NCBI RefSeq assembly: GCF_000184705.1
Contig: NC_014831.1
Span: 558,001 to 622,000 of the forward strand
Direction: 5' to 3'
Source of the DNA: Thermaerobacter marianensis DSM 12885
Lineage (GTDB): Bacteria > Bacillota > Sulfobacillia > Thermaerobacterales > Thermaerobacteraceae
DNA length: 64,000 bases
Part shown: positions 9,360 through 17,163 of the stretch, one piece after another
Position numbering within the stretch: position 1 is the first letter of the stretch
Layout: each line of letters opens with the position of its first letter
Program-made: the position numbers and the translations under genes
The notes under the pieces: generated by a model
Seen by the model: the letters and a program-made list of their open reading frames with translations, nothing else
What the model was told of the DNA's origin: nothing
The model's database searches: none

Positions 9360-10502
9360 TTGGACGATGTGGTGATCCGGCCGCTCGAGTCCCATGACGA
9401 GCTGGCCCGGGCCGAAGCCCTCGAGCAGGTGGTGTGGGGCGGCCCGCCCATCGTGCCGGCGGCCACCATGCGGGCCGTCCTGGAAGTGGGCGGCTGCGTG
9501 CTGGGCGCCTGGCTGGGGGACGAGCTGGTGGGCTTTTGCTTCGGCTTCCCCGGCTGGCGCCGGCGCCAGCCGGTTCCTCCCGGTCTGGACGAACCGGCCG
9601 GGCCGGCGGCCGCGGCCGGCTTCGGTCCGGCCGACGTGCCGGCGACCGGCGCGGTGGCGCCCCCGGGACCTCTGGCCGGACCCTCCGCACCGCCGCCCCC
9701 GGACGTCCTCGCCGGACCCCAGGTGCCGCCGCCGCCCGTGCCCGGGCCGGCGGGCGAGCGGGAGCCCGTGTTCCACTCCGACCTGCTGGCCGTGCGGCCC
9801 GAGGTGCGGGACCGGGGCATCGGCCGGCGCCTCAAGCTGGCCCAGCGGGAGTGGGCGCTGGCCCAGGGGCTCCACCTGATCACCTGGACCTACGACCCCC
9901 TGCAGGCCCGCAACGGCTACCTCAACCTGACCCGGCTGGGCGGCATCGCCCGCCGCTACGTGCGCGAGTTCTACGGCGTGCTGGATGACGAATTGAACCG
10001 CGGGCTGCCGGCCGACCGGCTGGTCATCGAGTGGTACCTGCGCAGCCGGCGGGTGGTGCGGCGGGCGGCGGAGGGCGCCACCCCAGGAACGGCAACGGGA
10101 CGGCCCGGAACGGGGGCTTGGGCCGCGGCCCCGGCGGCCGGGGAGCTCGCCGCCGGGCATGGCCCGGCGCCCGTCTCCGGAGGGGTGCCGGTGCTCAACC
10201 AGGTCCGCGACGCAGGGGGCATCCCCGAGCCGGCCGGCTGGCGGCCGCCCCGGGGCGAGCCCGTGGTGGGCGTCCGGATCCCGGCCCGGTTCGCCGACTG
10301 GCGGCAGGACCGGCCCGAGTGGGGCCTGGCCTGGCGGTTCCATGTCCGGGAGGTGCTGGAGGCCTGCCTGGCCGCCGGCTACCTGTTGGACCGGTGCGTG
10401 CCGGAAGGGGCCGGGACGGCGGCCGGTGCGGCAGGCGGTGGCGGGGCCGGTTGGTCCGGGAGCACCGTGCTCTACATCCTGGCCCGGCAGGCCGGGGAGT
10501 GA
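9360..10502 (+). CDS. GNAT-family acetyltransferase (COG3375-like)
   Basis: The 380-residue protein has the GNAT acetyl-CoA motif VRPEVRDRGIGRRLKLAQRE followed by LITWTYDPLQARNGYLN, RLGGIARRYVREFYG and LPADRLVIEWYL. I recognise this pattern from the COG3375 predicted acetyltransferases. A Pro/Ala-rich insert of about 70 residues interrupts the fold after the first 75 residues, and another lies near residues 240-270. TTG 9360 is chosen because GGGGAGGAGG ends nine bases upstream and the family N-terminus begins here. The neighbouring enolase-superfamily gene is the usual partner of this family, hinting at joint metabolism of N-acylated amino acids. The substrate is unknown. Confidence 0.75.
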   Translation: MDDVVIRPLESHDELARAEALEQVVWGGPPIVPAATMRAVLEVGGCVLGAWLGDELVGFCFGFPGWRRRQPVPPGLDEPAGPAAAAGFGPADVPATGAVAPPGPLAGPSAPPPPDVLAGPQVPPPPVPGPAGEREPVFHSDLLAVRPEVRDRGIGRRLKLAQREWALAQGLHLITWTYDPLQARNGYLNLTRLGGIARRYVREFYGVLDDELNRGLPADRLVIEWYLRSRRVVRRAAEGATPGTATGRPGTGAWAAAPAAGELAAGHGPAPVSGGVPVLNQVRDAGGIPEPAGWRPPRGEPVVGVRIPARFADWRQDRPEWGLAWRFHVREVLEACLAAGYLLDRCVPEGAGTAAGAAGGGGAGWSGSTVLYILARQAGE

Positions 10503-10640
10503 CCTTCCCCGGCCCGGTGCGGGCGGCGCGCCACGCGGAGCGTTGGGATGCGAGAGCGATGGATTGATGGCGAGAACGTTGCCATGCGGGCGCATCGAGA
10601 GCCGAGAGCGGCAGGATTCGCACGAAAGGAGACGGCCCCA

Positions 10641-11981
10641 TTGGCTGCACCGAACGAGTCCATGCCACCGCAGGGTCCCGTGCCACCGGGCGACCGCCGT
10701 TCACCGGAGGATCCCGCCGGATCGGCCGGGCCGGTTCCTCCGGCGGAGCCTGGCACCGTCCGGGGCGCGGCGCCGGCGGGTACCCCCACCCTGGAGCCGC
10801 GGCCCATCCCGCCGATGCCCGTCGAGCCGGCGGCGGAGCCGGTGCCCCTGACCATCACCGGGGTGCAGCTCTTCTGGCTGCGGATGCCCCTGGTGGCCCC
10901 CTTCGAGACCAGCTACGGCCGGGTGGACCGGCGGGAGTGCCTGCTGGTCCGGCTGGAGGCGCGCCACCCCGAAGCCGGCCCCGTGGAGGGGTGGGGCGAG
11001 GTGGTGGCCGACGCCGACCCCGGCTACAGCTACGAGACCACGGGGACCGCCTGGCACGTGCTGTCGGAGTTCGTCCTGCCCGCCCTGCCCGGCCGGACCT
11101 TCGAGACGCCGGGCCAGTGGCGGGCCGCCTTCGAGTGGGTGCGGGGCCACCCCATGGCCAAGGCGGGGGTGGAGATGGCGCTGCTCGACGCCCGCTCCCG
11201 GGCCCGCGGCGTGCCCCTGTGGCAGGAATACGGAGGCGACCCCGGCCGCAGGCGGATTCCCGTGGGCGTCAGCGTGGGCATCCAGCCCACCCTGGACGAT
11301 CTCCTGGCCACGGTGGAGCGGTGGCTCGAGCGGGGCTACCGGCGGATCAAGATCAAGATCAAGCCGGGTTACGAGGTGGAACCGGTCCGCGCCCTGCGGG
11401 AGCGCTTCGGCGACATCCCCCTGATGGTCGACGCCAACGCCGCCTACACGCTGGCGGACGCCGAGCGGCTCGAGGCCCTGGACGGCTACGGCCTGATGAT
11501 GATCGAACAGCCCCTGCACGAGGACGACCTGCTGGACCACGCCCTGCTGCAGCGGCGCCTCCGGACGCCGGTGTGCCTGGACGAGTCGGTCAGGCACGTC
11601 CACGCCGCCCGGGAGGCCCTGGTCCTGGGCAGTGGCCGCATCATCAACATCAAGCAGGGGCGGGTGGGCGGTCCCACCGACGCCCGCATGATCCACGACC
11701 TCTGCCGCCGGCACGGCATCCCGGTGTGGTGCGGCGGCATGCTGGAGACCGGGGTGGGGCGGGCCCACAACATCGCCCTGACCACCCTGCCGGGCTTCAC
11801 CCTGCCCGGTGACACCTCGGGCAGCAACCGGTACTACCACGAAGACGTCATCGACCCGCCGGTGCGGGTCGGGCCCGACGGGACCATCGAGGTGCCCCAG
11901 GAGCCGGGCCTGGGGTTCAGGGTGGTGCCGGAGCGGGTCGAGCGCTACACCGTCCGGCACCGGTCCTGGCGCGCGTCGTGA
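10641..11981 (+). CDS. Enolase-superfamily enzyme: N-acylamino-acid racemase / o-succinylbenzoate synthase type
   Basis: The 446-residue protein has a complete MLE-subgroup active site: KIKIK (general base Lys), metal ligands in VDANAAY, IEQPL and DES, and the second Lys in INIKQGRVGG. GGMLETGVGR closes the barrel. About 70 Pro/Ala-rich residues precede the capping domain. TTG 10641 is preferred because AAAGGAG lies eight bases upstream. In this subfamily the same fold does MenC chemistry or racemises N-acylamino acids. No other men genes are nearby and the GNAT gene precedes it, so the racemase role is the better guess, unproven. Confidence 0.8.
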   Translation: MAAPNESMPPQGPVPPGDRRSPEDPAGSAGPVPPAEPGTVRGAAPAGTPTLEPRPIPPMPVEPAAEPVPLTITGVQLFWLRMPLVAPFETSYGRVDRRECLLVRLEARHPEAGPVEGWGEVVADADPGYSYETTGTAWHVLSEFVLPALPGRTFETPGQWRAAFEWVRGHPMAKAGVEMALLDARSRARGVPLWQEYGGDPGRRRIPVGVSVGIQPTLDDLLATVERWLERGYRRIKIKIKPGYEVEPVRALRERFGDIPLMVDANAAYTLADAERLEALDGYGLMMIEQPLHEDDLLDHALLQRRLRTPVCLDESVRHVHAAREALVLGSGRIINIKQGRVGGPTDARMIHDLCRRHGIPVWCGGMLETGVGRAHNIALTTLPGFTLPGDTSGSNRYYHEDVIDPPVRVGPDGTIEVPQEPGLGFRVVPERVERYTVRHRSWRAS

Positions 11982-12000
11982 CCCATGGGCCCCCGGGGAC

Positions 12001-12034
12001 GCCCGGCGGCGGCCTGCCGGTGCCGCCGCCGGGC
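12001..12034. terminator. Perfect 13-bp GC hairpin after the racemase-like gene
   Basis: Arms 12001-12013 and 12022-12034 pair perfectly around an 8-nt loop, 20 bases after the stop codon, in the gap between two convergent genes. There is no U-tract. It is the likely 3'-end structure for one or both transcripts. Confidence 0.5.
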
Positions 12035-12196
12035 GCCGTCCCTGGGGAGGGGCGGCGGGCGCCATCTTTGGCAGGGAGCCGCCGTCCCTGGCCGGGAGCC
12101 GGTGGGGACCACCGCCCGCCCGGGTGGGCCGCTGCCTCCAGCGGGCGGCGCCCCGGGCCCGGTGCCGGAAGGGGTTCGCCTCGTCGTGTCGTCGGG

Positions 12197-12733
12197 TCAG
12201 GTCCCGGGCGCCGGGGCCGGAGGGGCCCCGGGCGTCATGCTGGGCGGTGCCAGCACCGCCACCATCCGCCCCCGGGCGCACAGCGTCCCTCCCGCGTACA
12301 GCTCGCTCTCCACCACCACCTTGCGGGCGCCCACCTCCACCGCCCGCCCCCGCACCACCAGTTCGGGTCCCAGCGGCGTCGGGCGCCGGTAGTCGACCTG
12401 CAGGGAGGCCGTCACGCACCGGGGCACCGGCTCCGGATCGCCCAGCCGGTGGCCGTCCCGGTGGTACAGGGCCAGGGACGCCGTCGCCGTGCCGTGGCAG
12501 TCGATCAGCGAGGCGATGAGCCCGCCGTAGACGAACCCCGGGATCGCCGTGTGCTCGGGCCGGGGGCGAAAGGCCGTCACCGTCTCCTCGCCGTCCCGGT
12601 AGGTCTTCAGGTGCAGGCCCGCCGGGTTGAGGCGGCCGCAGCCGTAACACCAGGCGAAGTCGTCGGGGTAGCGGTCCTGGACCGCAATCCCATGGTCTCC
12701 CTGCGCCACGCCTGCCGTCCCCTCCTTGGCCAT
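12197..12733 (-). CDS. PaaI-type hotdog thioesterase
   Basis: The 178-residue protein on the minus strand begins at ATG 12733 behind GAGGAGG. CYGCGRLNPAGLHLKTY is the signature opening of a PaaI/YbdB-like thioesterase group, followed by the catalytic-loop region TAIPGFVYGGLIASLIDCHG and VTASLQVDYRRPTPLG. It would hydrolyse small or aryl acyl-CoAs; the substrate cannot be read from sequence. The C-terminus has a short Pro/Ala tail. It is convergent with the racemase-like gene and divergent from the SsuA-like importer gene. Confidence 0.85.
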   Translation of the reverse strand: MAKEGTAGVAQGDHGIAVQDRYPDDFAWCYGCGRLNPAGLHLKTYRDGEETVTAFRPRPEHTAIPGFVYGGLIASLIDCHGTATASLALYHRDGHRLGDPEPVPRCVTASLQVDYRRPTPLGPELVVRGRAVEVGARKVVVESELYAGGTLCARGRMVAVLAPPSMTPGAPPAPAPGT

Positions 12734-13310
12734 CGACTTGCCTCCTCGCAGCGTGCGCCGGGGAAGCGTCCGTCGGCGCCGGCCGATCTGCCCGGCGCCC
12801 CATGCTTCCTTTTCGTGGTCCAACCTGTTCGTGGTCCAACCTGCTGCAGCGGTACCGGATCCCGCCCCCGTTCCATCCAGGGGCGAGGGTCGGGGCGCAG
12901 GCCCCGGCGGGGCTGCCGTCCCTGTCTTCCCGGGCCGCCATGGCCGTTCCTGCTGGGCGGCCCGGCCCGGACCGCCGCTTCCCCCACGGCGGCCGGTGGT
13001 GGAAGGCGCCTGCGCCCGGTGACGCTTGGGTGAGTCCCGACCGCACCTGGGTCAAACTCCGGCATCGCCGGCATCGCCGCGGTGGCGCCCCGGCCCCTTC
13101 CGGACGAACCGGCCGCGGCGGCGGCTGCCGCCGCGGCCGCCGCCGCGCCTTCCGGCCGGCGGGCATGGGCTTTCGCCGCGTCCCCGCGCCCAGCGGTGCC
13201 CTGCACACCCGCCCACGGCCGCGGCATATCGTGGGGTAGTCATCACGGCCGGACGCGTCAGCCTTCCTGACGCGGGCCGGCCCGTCCCAGTCCGTGCGGG
13301 GGTCCGAGGC
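12734..13310. other. 577-base divergent intergenic region with repeats and a hairpin
   Basis: No credible gene is seen. It holds a perfect tandem pair of the 16-mer TTCGTGGTCCAACCTG (12812-12843), placed upstream of the minus-strand thioesterase like a double operator. A perfect 13-bp GC hairpin (13110-13122 with 13127-13139) also lies here, directly next to one copy of the GGACGAACCG motif (13102-13111). I looked for a TPP riboswitch ahead of the importer and found none. No clear promoter was identified for either side. Confidence 0.5.
12812..12843. repeat. Two tandem copies of a 16-bp unit
   Basis: TTCGTGGTCCAACCTG is repeated exactly and without spacer at 12812-12827 and 12828-12843. It lies 79 bases upstream of the PaaI-type gene start. 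A regulator-binding role is possible but unproven. Confidence 0.8.
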
Positions 13311-14600
13311 ATGGAAGGAACCAGCAACCTGGCGGGAGGTGGAGCGGCGGCGCCGGCCCCGGGCCGCGGTGGCCCGGGGACCGCCCCACCGGTGGAAGGG
13401 GGGGCCCGGCGCGCCGTCCGCGGCCACCGGCGGCGGGGCCGCGTTCTTCCCGGGCTGGCGGCCGTCCTGGCGGTGGCGCTGCTGGTGGCCGCGTGCGGCA
13501 CGGCGGGCAGCTCCGGGGGCGGTGGGCCGGCGGGCACGCCGGCCGGTGCCGCGGACGGCGGGGGCGCAGGCGGCGGTTCGGGCACCGGCGCCACGGGCGA
13601 CTGCAGCCAGCGGCCCGGGCTGGCCGGGGTCCCGCCCCTGCCCCGGGAGGTCACGGTGAAGATCGCGGAAGACGGCGCGCCATCGGGGGCGGGCTTCTAC
13701 ATCGCCACCGAGAAGGGCTACTTCCGCGACCTGTGCATCAAGCCGGAATTCGTCAGCTTCGAGTCCAGCGCCTACATGCTGCCGGCCCTGGCCGCCGACC
13801 AGGTGCAGGTGGCGGGCGGTGTGCTCAGCGTCGGCCTCTGGAACGCCATCGAGAGCGGGCTGGAGCTGCGGATCATCGCCACCAAGGGCGAGAACGTCCC
13901 CGGCCGCTCCTACTTCAACCTGACGGTGGCCGCCGACCAGGCCGACGCGATCAAGGACTACGCCGACCTGAAGGGCAAGCGCATCGCCATCACCGCCGAG
14001 GCGTCCCTGGACGAACAGTTCGTGGACCTGGCCCTCCAGCATGCGGGCCTGACCCGCGGCGACGTCCAGTACGTGATCATCCGGTCCTTCGGCGACATGA
14101 ACGCCGCCCTGGCCAACGGGGCCGTGGACGTGGCGATGCACATCGAGCCCCTGATCACCCAGGCGGAGGAACAGGGCATCCTGAAGCGCTTCGGCGACGC
14201 GGGTCGGGACTACGCCCCCGGCTTCCAGATCGCCGAGGTGCTGGCCAGCCCGCAGTTCGTCGCTGACAAGGAGCTGTCCCAACGCTTCATGCTGGCCTAC
14301 GTCAAGGCGTTGCGGGACTACAACGACGCCTTCATCCGGCGGGATGAAGCCAAAATGGCCGACATCATTCCCATCATGACGAAGTACACCGCCCTCAAGG
14401 ACCCGGCGCTCTGGAAGAAGGTGTACGTCCCCGGCCTGAACCCTGACGGGCGCCTCAACGTGGAGAGCCTGAAGGCGCAGCTGGAGTGGTACCGCGCGCG
14501 CGGGTACTTCACGGGCCAGATCGACCTGGATCAGGTGATCGACCTGTCGCTGGTGGACTACGCGGTGCAGGTGCTCGGTCCGTACGACGCGGGCCGGTAG
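13311..14600 (+). CDS. ABC transporter substrate-binding lipoprotein, NMT1/SsuA type
   Basis: The 429-residue protein starts at ATG 13311 with about 35 Gly/Ala-rich residues, then a lipoprotein signal ending VALLVAACG and a 40-residue Gly-rich linker. The mature domain (from EVTVKIAEDG) has the periplasmic-binding fold of the SsuA/TauA/NMT1 family: GAGFYIATEKGYFRDL, LPALAADQVQVAGG and KGKRIAITAEASLDEQF. It captures a solute outside the membrane for the permease and ATPase that follow. Sulfonates, nitrate, taurine or pyrimidine precursors are all possible; nothing here decides. The ribosome binding site is weak. Confidence 0.85.
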   Translation: MEGTSNLAGGGAAAPAPGRGGPGTAPPVEGGARRAVRGHRRRGRVLPGLAAVLAVALLVAACGTAGSSGGGGPAGTPAGAADGGGAGGGSGTGATGDCSQRPGLAGVPPLPREVTVKIAEDGAPSGAGFYIATEKGYFRDLCIKPEFVSFESSAYMLPALAADQVQVAGGVLSVGLWNAIESGLELRIIATKGENVPGRSYFNLTVAADQADAIKDYADLKGKRIAITAEASLDEQFVDLALQHAGLTRGDVQYVIIRSFGDMNAALANGAVDVAMHIEPLITQAEEQGILKRFGDAGRDYAPGFQIAEVLASPQFVADKELSQRFMLAYVKALRDYNDAFIRRDEAKMADIIPIMTKYTALKDPALWKKVYVPGLNPDGRLNVESLKAQLEWYRARGYFTGQIDLDQVIDLSLVDYAVQVLGPYDAGR

Positions 14601-14731
14601 AAGACGGGGCGCCCGCCGGGCGCCAGGAGACCTTGGGGCGGTCGCAAGCGGCCAGGGGGTGTCCGGGTCCCACTCCCGCGGCCCGGCGACCGCTCCCTTT
14701 CCCCGGCCCGGCGGCCGAAGGAGGGAACGCG

Positions 14732-15802
14732 ATGAACCGCTGGCAGCACGGAAACGGCGGCCGCGGCCGCCGGCGCGGCCCAGGCCGGCTGGCGCCGGTC
14801 CTTGACGGCCAGGCCGGAGGGGCGCCGGACGGCCGAGCCCAGGACGGCCGGATGCCGGACAGCCGGAGGGACGGCCGCGCTTCCGACGGCGGGCTGCGGG
14901 ACGGCCGGCCCCACGACGGCCGGCCCCACGACGGCCGGGCCCATGACGGCCGCCCGCAGGCGGATCCCCCCGTCACGGTGCTGGCGGACGAACCCGGCCC
15001 CCGCGGCCGCGGCACCGGAGCGGGCCTGACCTGGCGGCGCCGCAGGCCGGTCCTCGGCCGGGAGCGGTGGCTGTCCATCCTGAGCCCCATCGCCATGCTG
15101 CTGATCTGGGAGATCCTGGTCCGGCTGGGCTGGCTGGATGCCCGGTTCTTCCCGCCACCGAGCCGGGTGGCCGTGCGGTTTGCGGACATGGTGGCCGACG
15201 GCACCTTGTTCCACCACCTGGGCATCAGCCTGATGCGGGTCATCCTGGGGTTTGCCGCCGGCGCCGTCCCGGCGGTGGCCATCGGCCTGACCATGGGGCT
15301 GTTCCCCTGGGTGCGGGCGGTGCTGGAGCCGGTGGTGGCCGCCCTCTACCCGATCCCGAAGATCGCGCTGCTGCCGCTGCTGCTGATGATCTTCGGCGTC
15401 GGCGAGACCTTCAAGGTGGTCACCATCGCCCTGGGCTGCTTCACCCTGGTGCTGGTCAACACCGTGGCCGGGGTCGTCAACATCGAGCGGATCTACGTGG
15501 ACGTGGCGCGGAACTTCGGCGCCTCCCGCCTCGACTTCTACCGCACCGTGGCCTGGCCGGGCGCCCTGCCCATGATCTTCGCCGGCCTCAAGCTGGGCAT
15601 GGGCGTGTCGCTGCTGCTCATCGTGGCGGCGGAGATGATCGGCGCCCGCAGCGGCCTGGGGTACCTGATCTGGAACTCGTACCAGGTCTGGGACATGGCC
15701 GCCATGTACATCGGCCTGGTGCTGATGAGCTTCTTCGGCTACGTGTTCACCATGGCGCTGAACGAGCTGGAGCGGGTGGTGCTGCCCTGGCGGCCGCGGT
15801 AG
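14732..15802 (+). CDS. ABC transporter permease, SsuC/TauC type
   Basis: The 356-residue protein begins at ATG 14732 behind CGAAGGAGGG. The permease domain starts near residue 110 (ILSPIAMLLIWEILVRLGW) with about six membrane segments and the EAA-type loop VARNFGASRLDFYRTVAWPG that docks the ATPase. The first about 110 residues are an unusual hydrophilic, Arg/Gly-rich cytoplasmic extension containing a run of DGR tripeptides (DGRPHDGRPHDGRAHDGR). A later start would remove this, but the strong ribosome binding site favours the long form. It is part of the importer 13311-16855. Confidence 0.85.
   Translation: MNRWQHGNGGRGRRRGPGRLAPVLDGQAGGAPDGRAQDGRMPDSRRDGRASDGGLRDGRPHDGRPHDGRAHDGRPQADPPVTVLADEPGPRGRGTGAGLTWRRRRPVLGRERWLSILSPIAMLLIWEILVRLGWLDARFFPPPSRVAVRFADMVADGTLFHHLGISLMRVILGFAAGAVPAVAIGLTMGLFPWVRAVLEPVVAALYPIPKIALLPLLLMIFGVGETFKVVTIALGCFTLVLVNTVAGVVNIERIYVDVARNFGASRLDFYRTVAWPGALPMIFAGLKLGMGVSLLLIVAAEMIGARSGLGYLIWNSYQVWDMAAMYIGLVLMSFFGYVFTMALNELERVVLPWRPR
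14823..14958 (+). repeat. In-frame DGR tripeptide repeat tract
   Basis: The DNA carries imperfect copies of GACGGCCGG spaced by multiples of three, becoming a near-perfect 15-base tandem (GACGGCCGGCCCCAC) at about 14906-14955. The encoded DGR motif appears seven times within the N-terminal extension of the permease. Slippage or recombination is a likely origin. Confidence 0.75.
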
Positions 15803-16036
15803 CGGGGCGGGGCCCGCCGGTGCCGGATCCACCCCCGGCGACCGGCCGTCCGGGTGCAGCATGCGGCCGCTCTCCGGGACCCAGGCGCGGGGGGCCCGGC
15901 GGCCGGCGGTCCGGGTGCAGCGGGGTACGGCCCGTGACCCGCCGGCCGGGACGGGCCGGCGGCATGGCCCGGGGTCCGGGCGGGTTGCCGGCCACGGGCG
16001 AGGGGCCGGGGTGGCGGGGGACGGCTTTCAGGGGGG

Positions 16037-16855
16037 ATGAGGATGTCCGTGCCGTGGAAGATCCGGATTCGCGGCCTGCGCAAGGAGTTCGTCGCCGGCC
16101 GGCGGGTGATCGCGGCCCTGGACGGGATCGACCTGGAAGTGGCCGAGGGGGAGTTCGTGTGCCTGGTCGGGCCGTCGGGGTGCGGCAAGACCACGCTGCT
16201 GCGCATCCTGGCGGGCCTTGAGAAGCCGACGGCGGGCACCATCGAGGTGGCCGGCAGCGACCCCGCCCGGCCCTTGCAGGCCATGGTGTTCCAGGAGCAG
16301 TCGGTGTTCCCCTGGATGACCGTCCGGCGCAACATCGGCTATGGCCTGGCCCTGCGGCGGGTCCCCCGTGCCGAGCGGGAGCGCATCGTCGACCACTACC
16401 TCGACCTGGTGGGCCTGACGCCCTTTGCCGACGCCTATCCCCATCAGCTCTCGGGCGGCATGAAGCAGCGGGTCAGCGTGGCCCGCGCCTTCGCCGTCGA
16501 CCCGGAGATCCTGTTGATGGACGAACCCTTCGCCGCGCTGGACGAGCAGAACAAGCTGCTGCTGGCGGAGGAGCTGCTGCGCCTCTGGGAGGCGAACCGC
16601 AAGACGGTGCTCTACGTCACCCACTCCATCGACGAAGCGATCCACCTGGCCGACCGCATCGTGGTCTTCACCGCCTCGCCCGGCCGCATCAAGGCCGAGG
16701 TCCCGGTGGCCATCCCGCGGCACCGCGACCTGGACACCTTGCGCGGTCACCCCGCCTATGCCGCCGCCTACCAGCGGGTATGGCAGGCCCTGCGGGACGA
16801 AGTGCTGGCCGCCCGGCGCCACGAGGAGCGGGAGCGGGTGGCGGGCCGGCGGTGA
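16037..16855 (+). CDS. ABC transporter ATP-binding protein, SsuB/TauB type
   Basis: The 272-residue ATPase powers the NMT1-type importer encoded just upstream. It has Walker A GPSGCGKTTLLRIL, Q-loop FQEQSVFPWMTV, signature LSGGMKQRVSVARAF, Walker B ILLMDEPFAALDEQ and the switch region TLYVTHSID-like TVLYVTHSIDEA. ATG 16037 is used; the in-frame ATG at 16043, behind GGGGGGATGAGG, is equally possible. The 234-base gap 15803-16036 before it holds a direct repeat of TCCGGGTGCAGC (15850 and 15909) but no gene or promoter that I can identify. Confidence 0.93.
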   Translation: MRMSVPWKIRIRGLRKEFVAGRRVIAALDGIDLEVAEGEFVCLVGPSGCGKTTLLRILAGLEKPTAGTIEVAGSDPARPLQAMVFQEQSVFPWMTVRRNIGYGLALRRVPRAERERIVDHYLDLVGLTPFADAYPHQLSGGMKQRVSVARAFAVDPEILLMDEPFAALDEQNKLLLAEELLRLWEANRKTVLYVTHSIDEAIHLADRIVVFTASPGRIKAEVPVAIPRHRDLDTLRGHPAYAAAYQRVWQALRDEVLAARRHEERERVAGRR

Positions 16856-17030
16856 CCCGCAACGCAGCCCGCGGTGGCAGCCCCCGGGGCCCGCTGCCGG
16901 CCGGGCGGCAGCCAGGAGTGGAGCCGCGCGCCGCGCCGCCACCAAGACCGGCCGGCGGGCCGGTCACGGCCGGCGGGCGCGGATCGCAGGCCGGTCCCGC
17001 CGGGGCACAGCCGGCCCAGCCAGGTGCCTC

Positions 17031-17111
17031 TGGTCCGGCCGGATCCCGGGCAGTATACTGGAAGCGTTGCGGGAGGGAGGCCGCGCCCCCGGGGCGCCGG
17101 ACCTCCCTCCC
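17031..17111 (+). promoter_or_regulatory. Possible promoter and leader hairpin of the CDF exporter gene
   Basis: TATACT at 17054-17059 is a good -10 element. The hexamer 17 bases upstream is TGGTCC (17031-17036), a poor match to TTGACA. A nested hairpin follows in the leader: 17071-17080 pairs with 17102-17111, with CGCCCC/GGGGCG inside it. No known metal riboswitch was recognised. The rest of the 308-base gap 16856-17163 shows only GC-rich sequence. Confidence 0.4.
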
Positions 17112-17163
17112 GGCGTGTCCGGGAATTTGCACGGCGGCAACCTTGTTGTGGGGAGGAAAGTCC

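Noticed and set aside
13026-13310. TPP riboswitch ahead of the NMT1-type importer
   Set aside because: I looked for the TPP core (CTGAGA, ACCTGATCTGG-like) and did not find it, so a thiamine-precursor role is not supported.
10701-14282. A 1193-residue minus-strand frame
   Set aside because: It spans genes on both strands and the 12.7-13.3 kb gap; there are no motifs, and it stays open only because stop codons are rare at this GC content.
17060-17163. Metal riboswitch in the CDF exporter leader
   Set aside because: There is a good hairpin, but no match to the Ni/Co or Mn riboswitch consensus that I could recognise.
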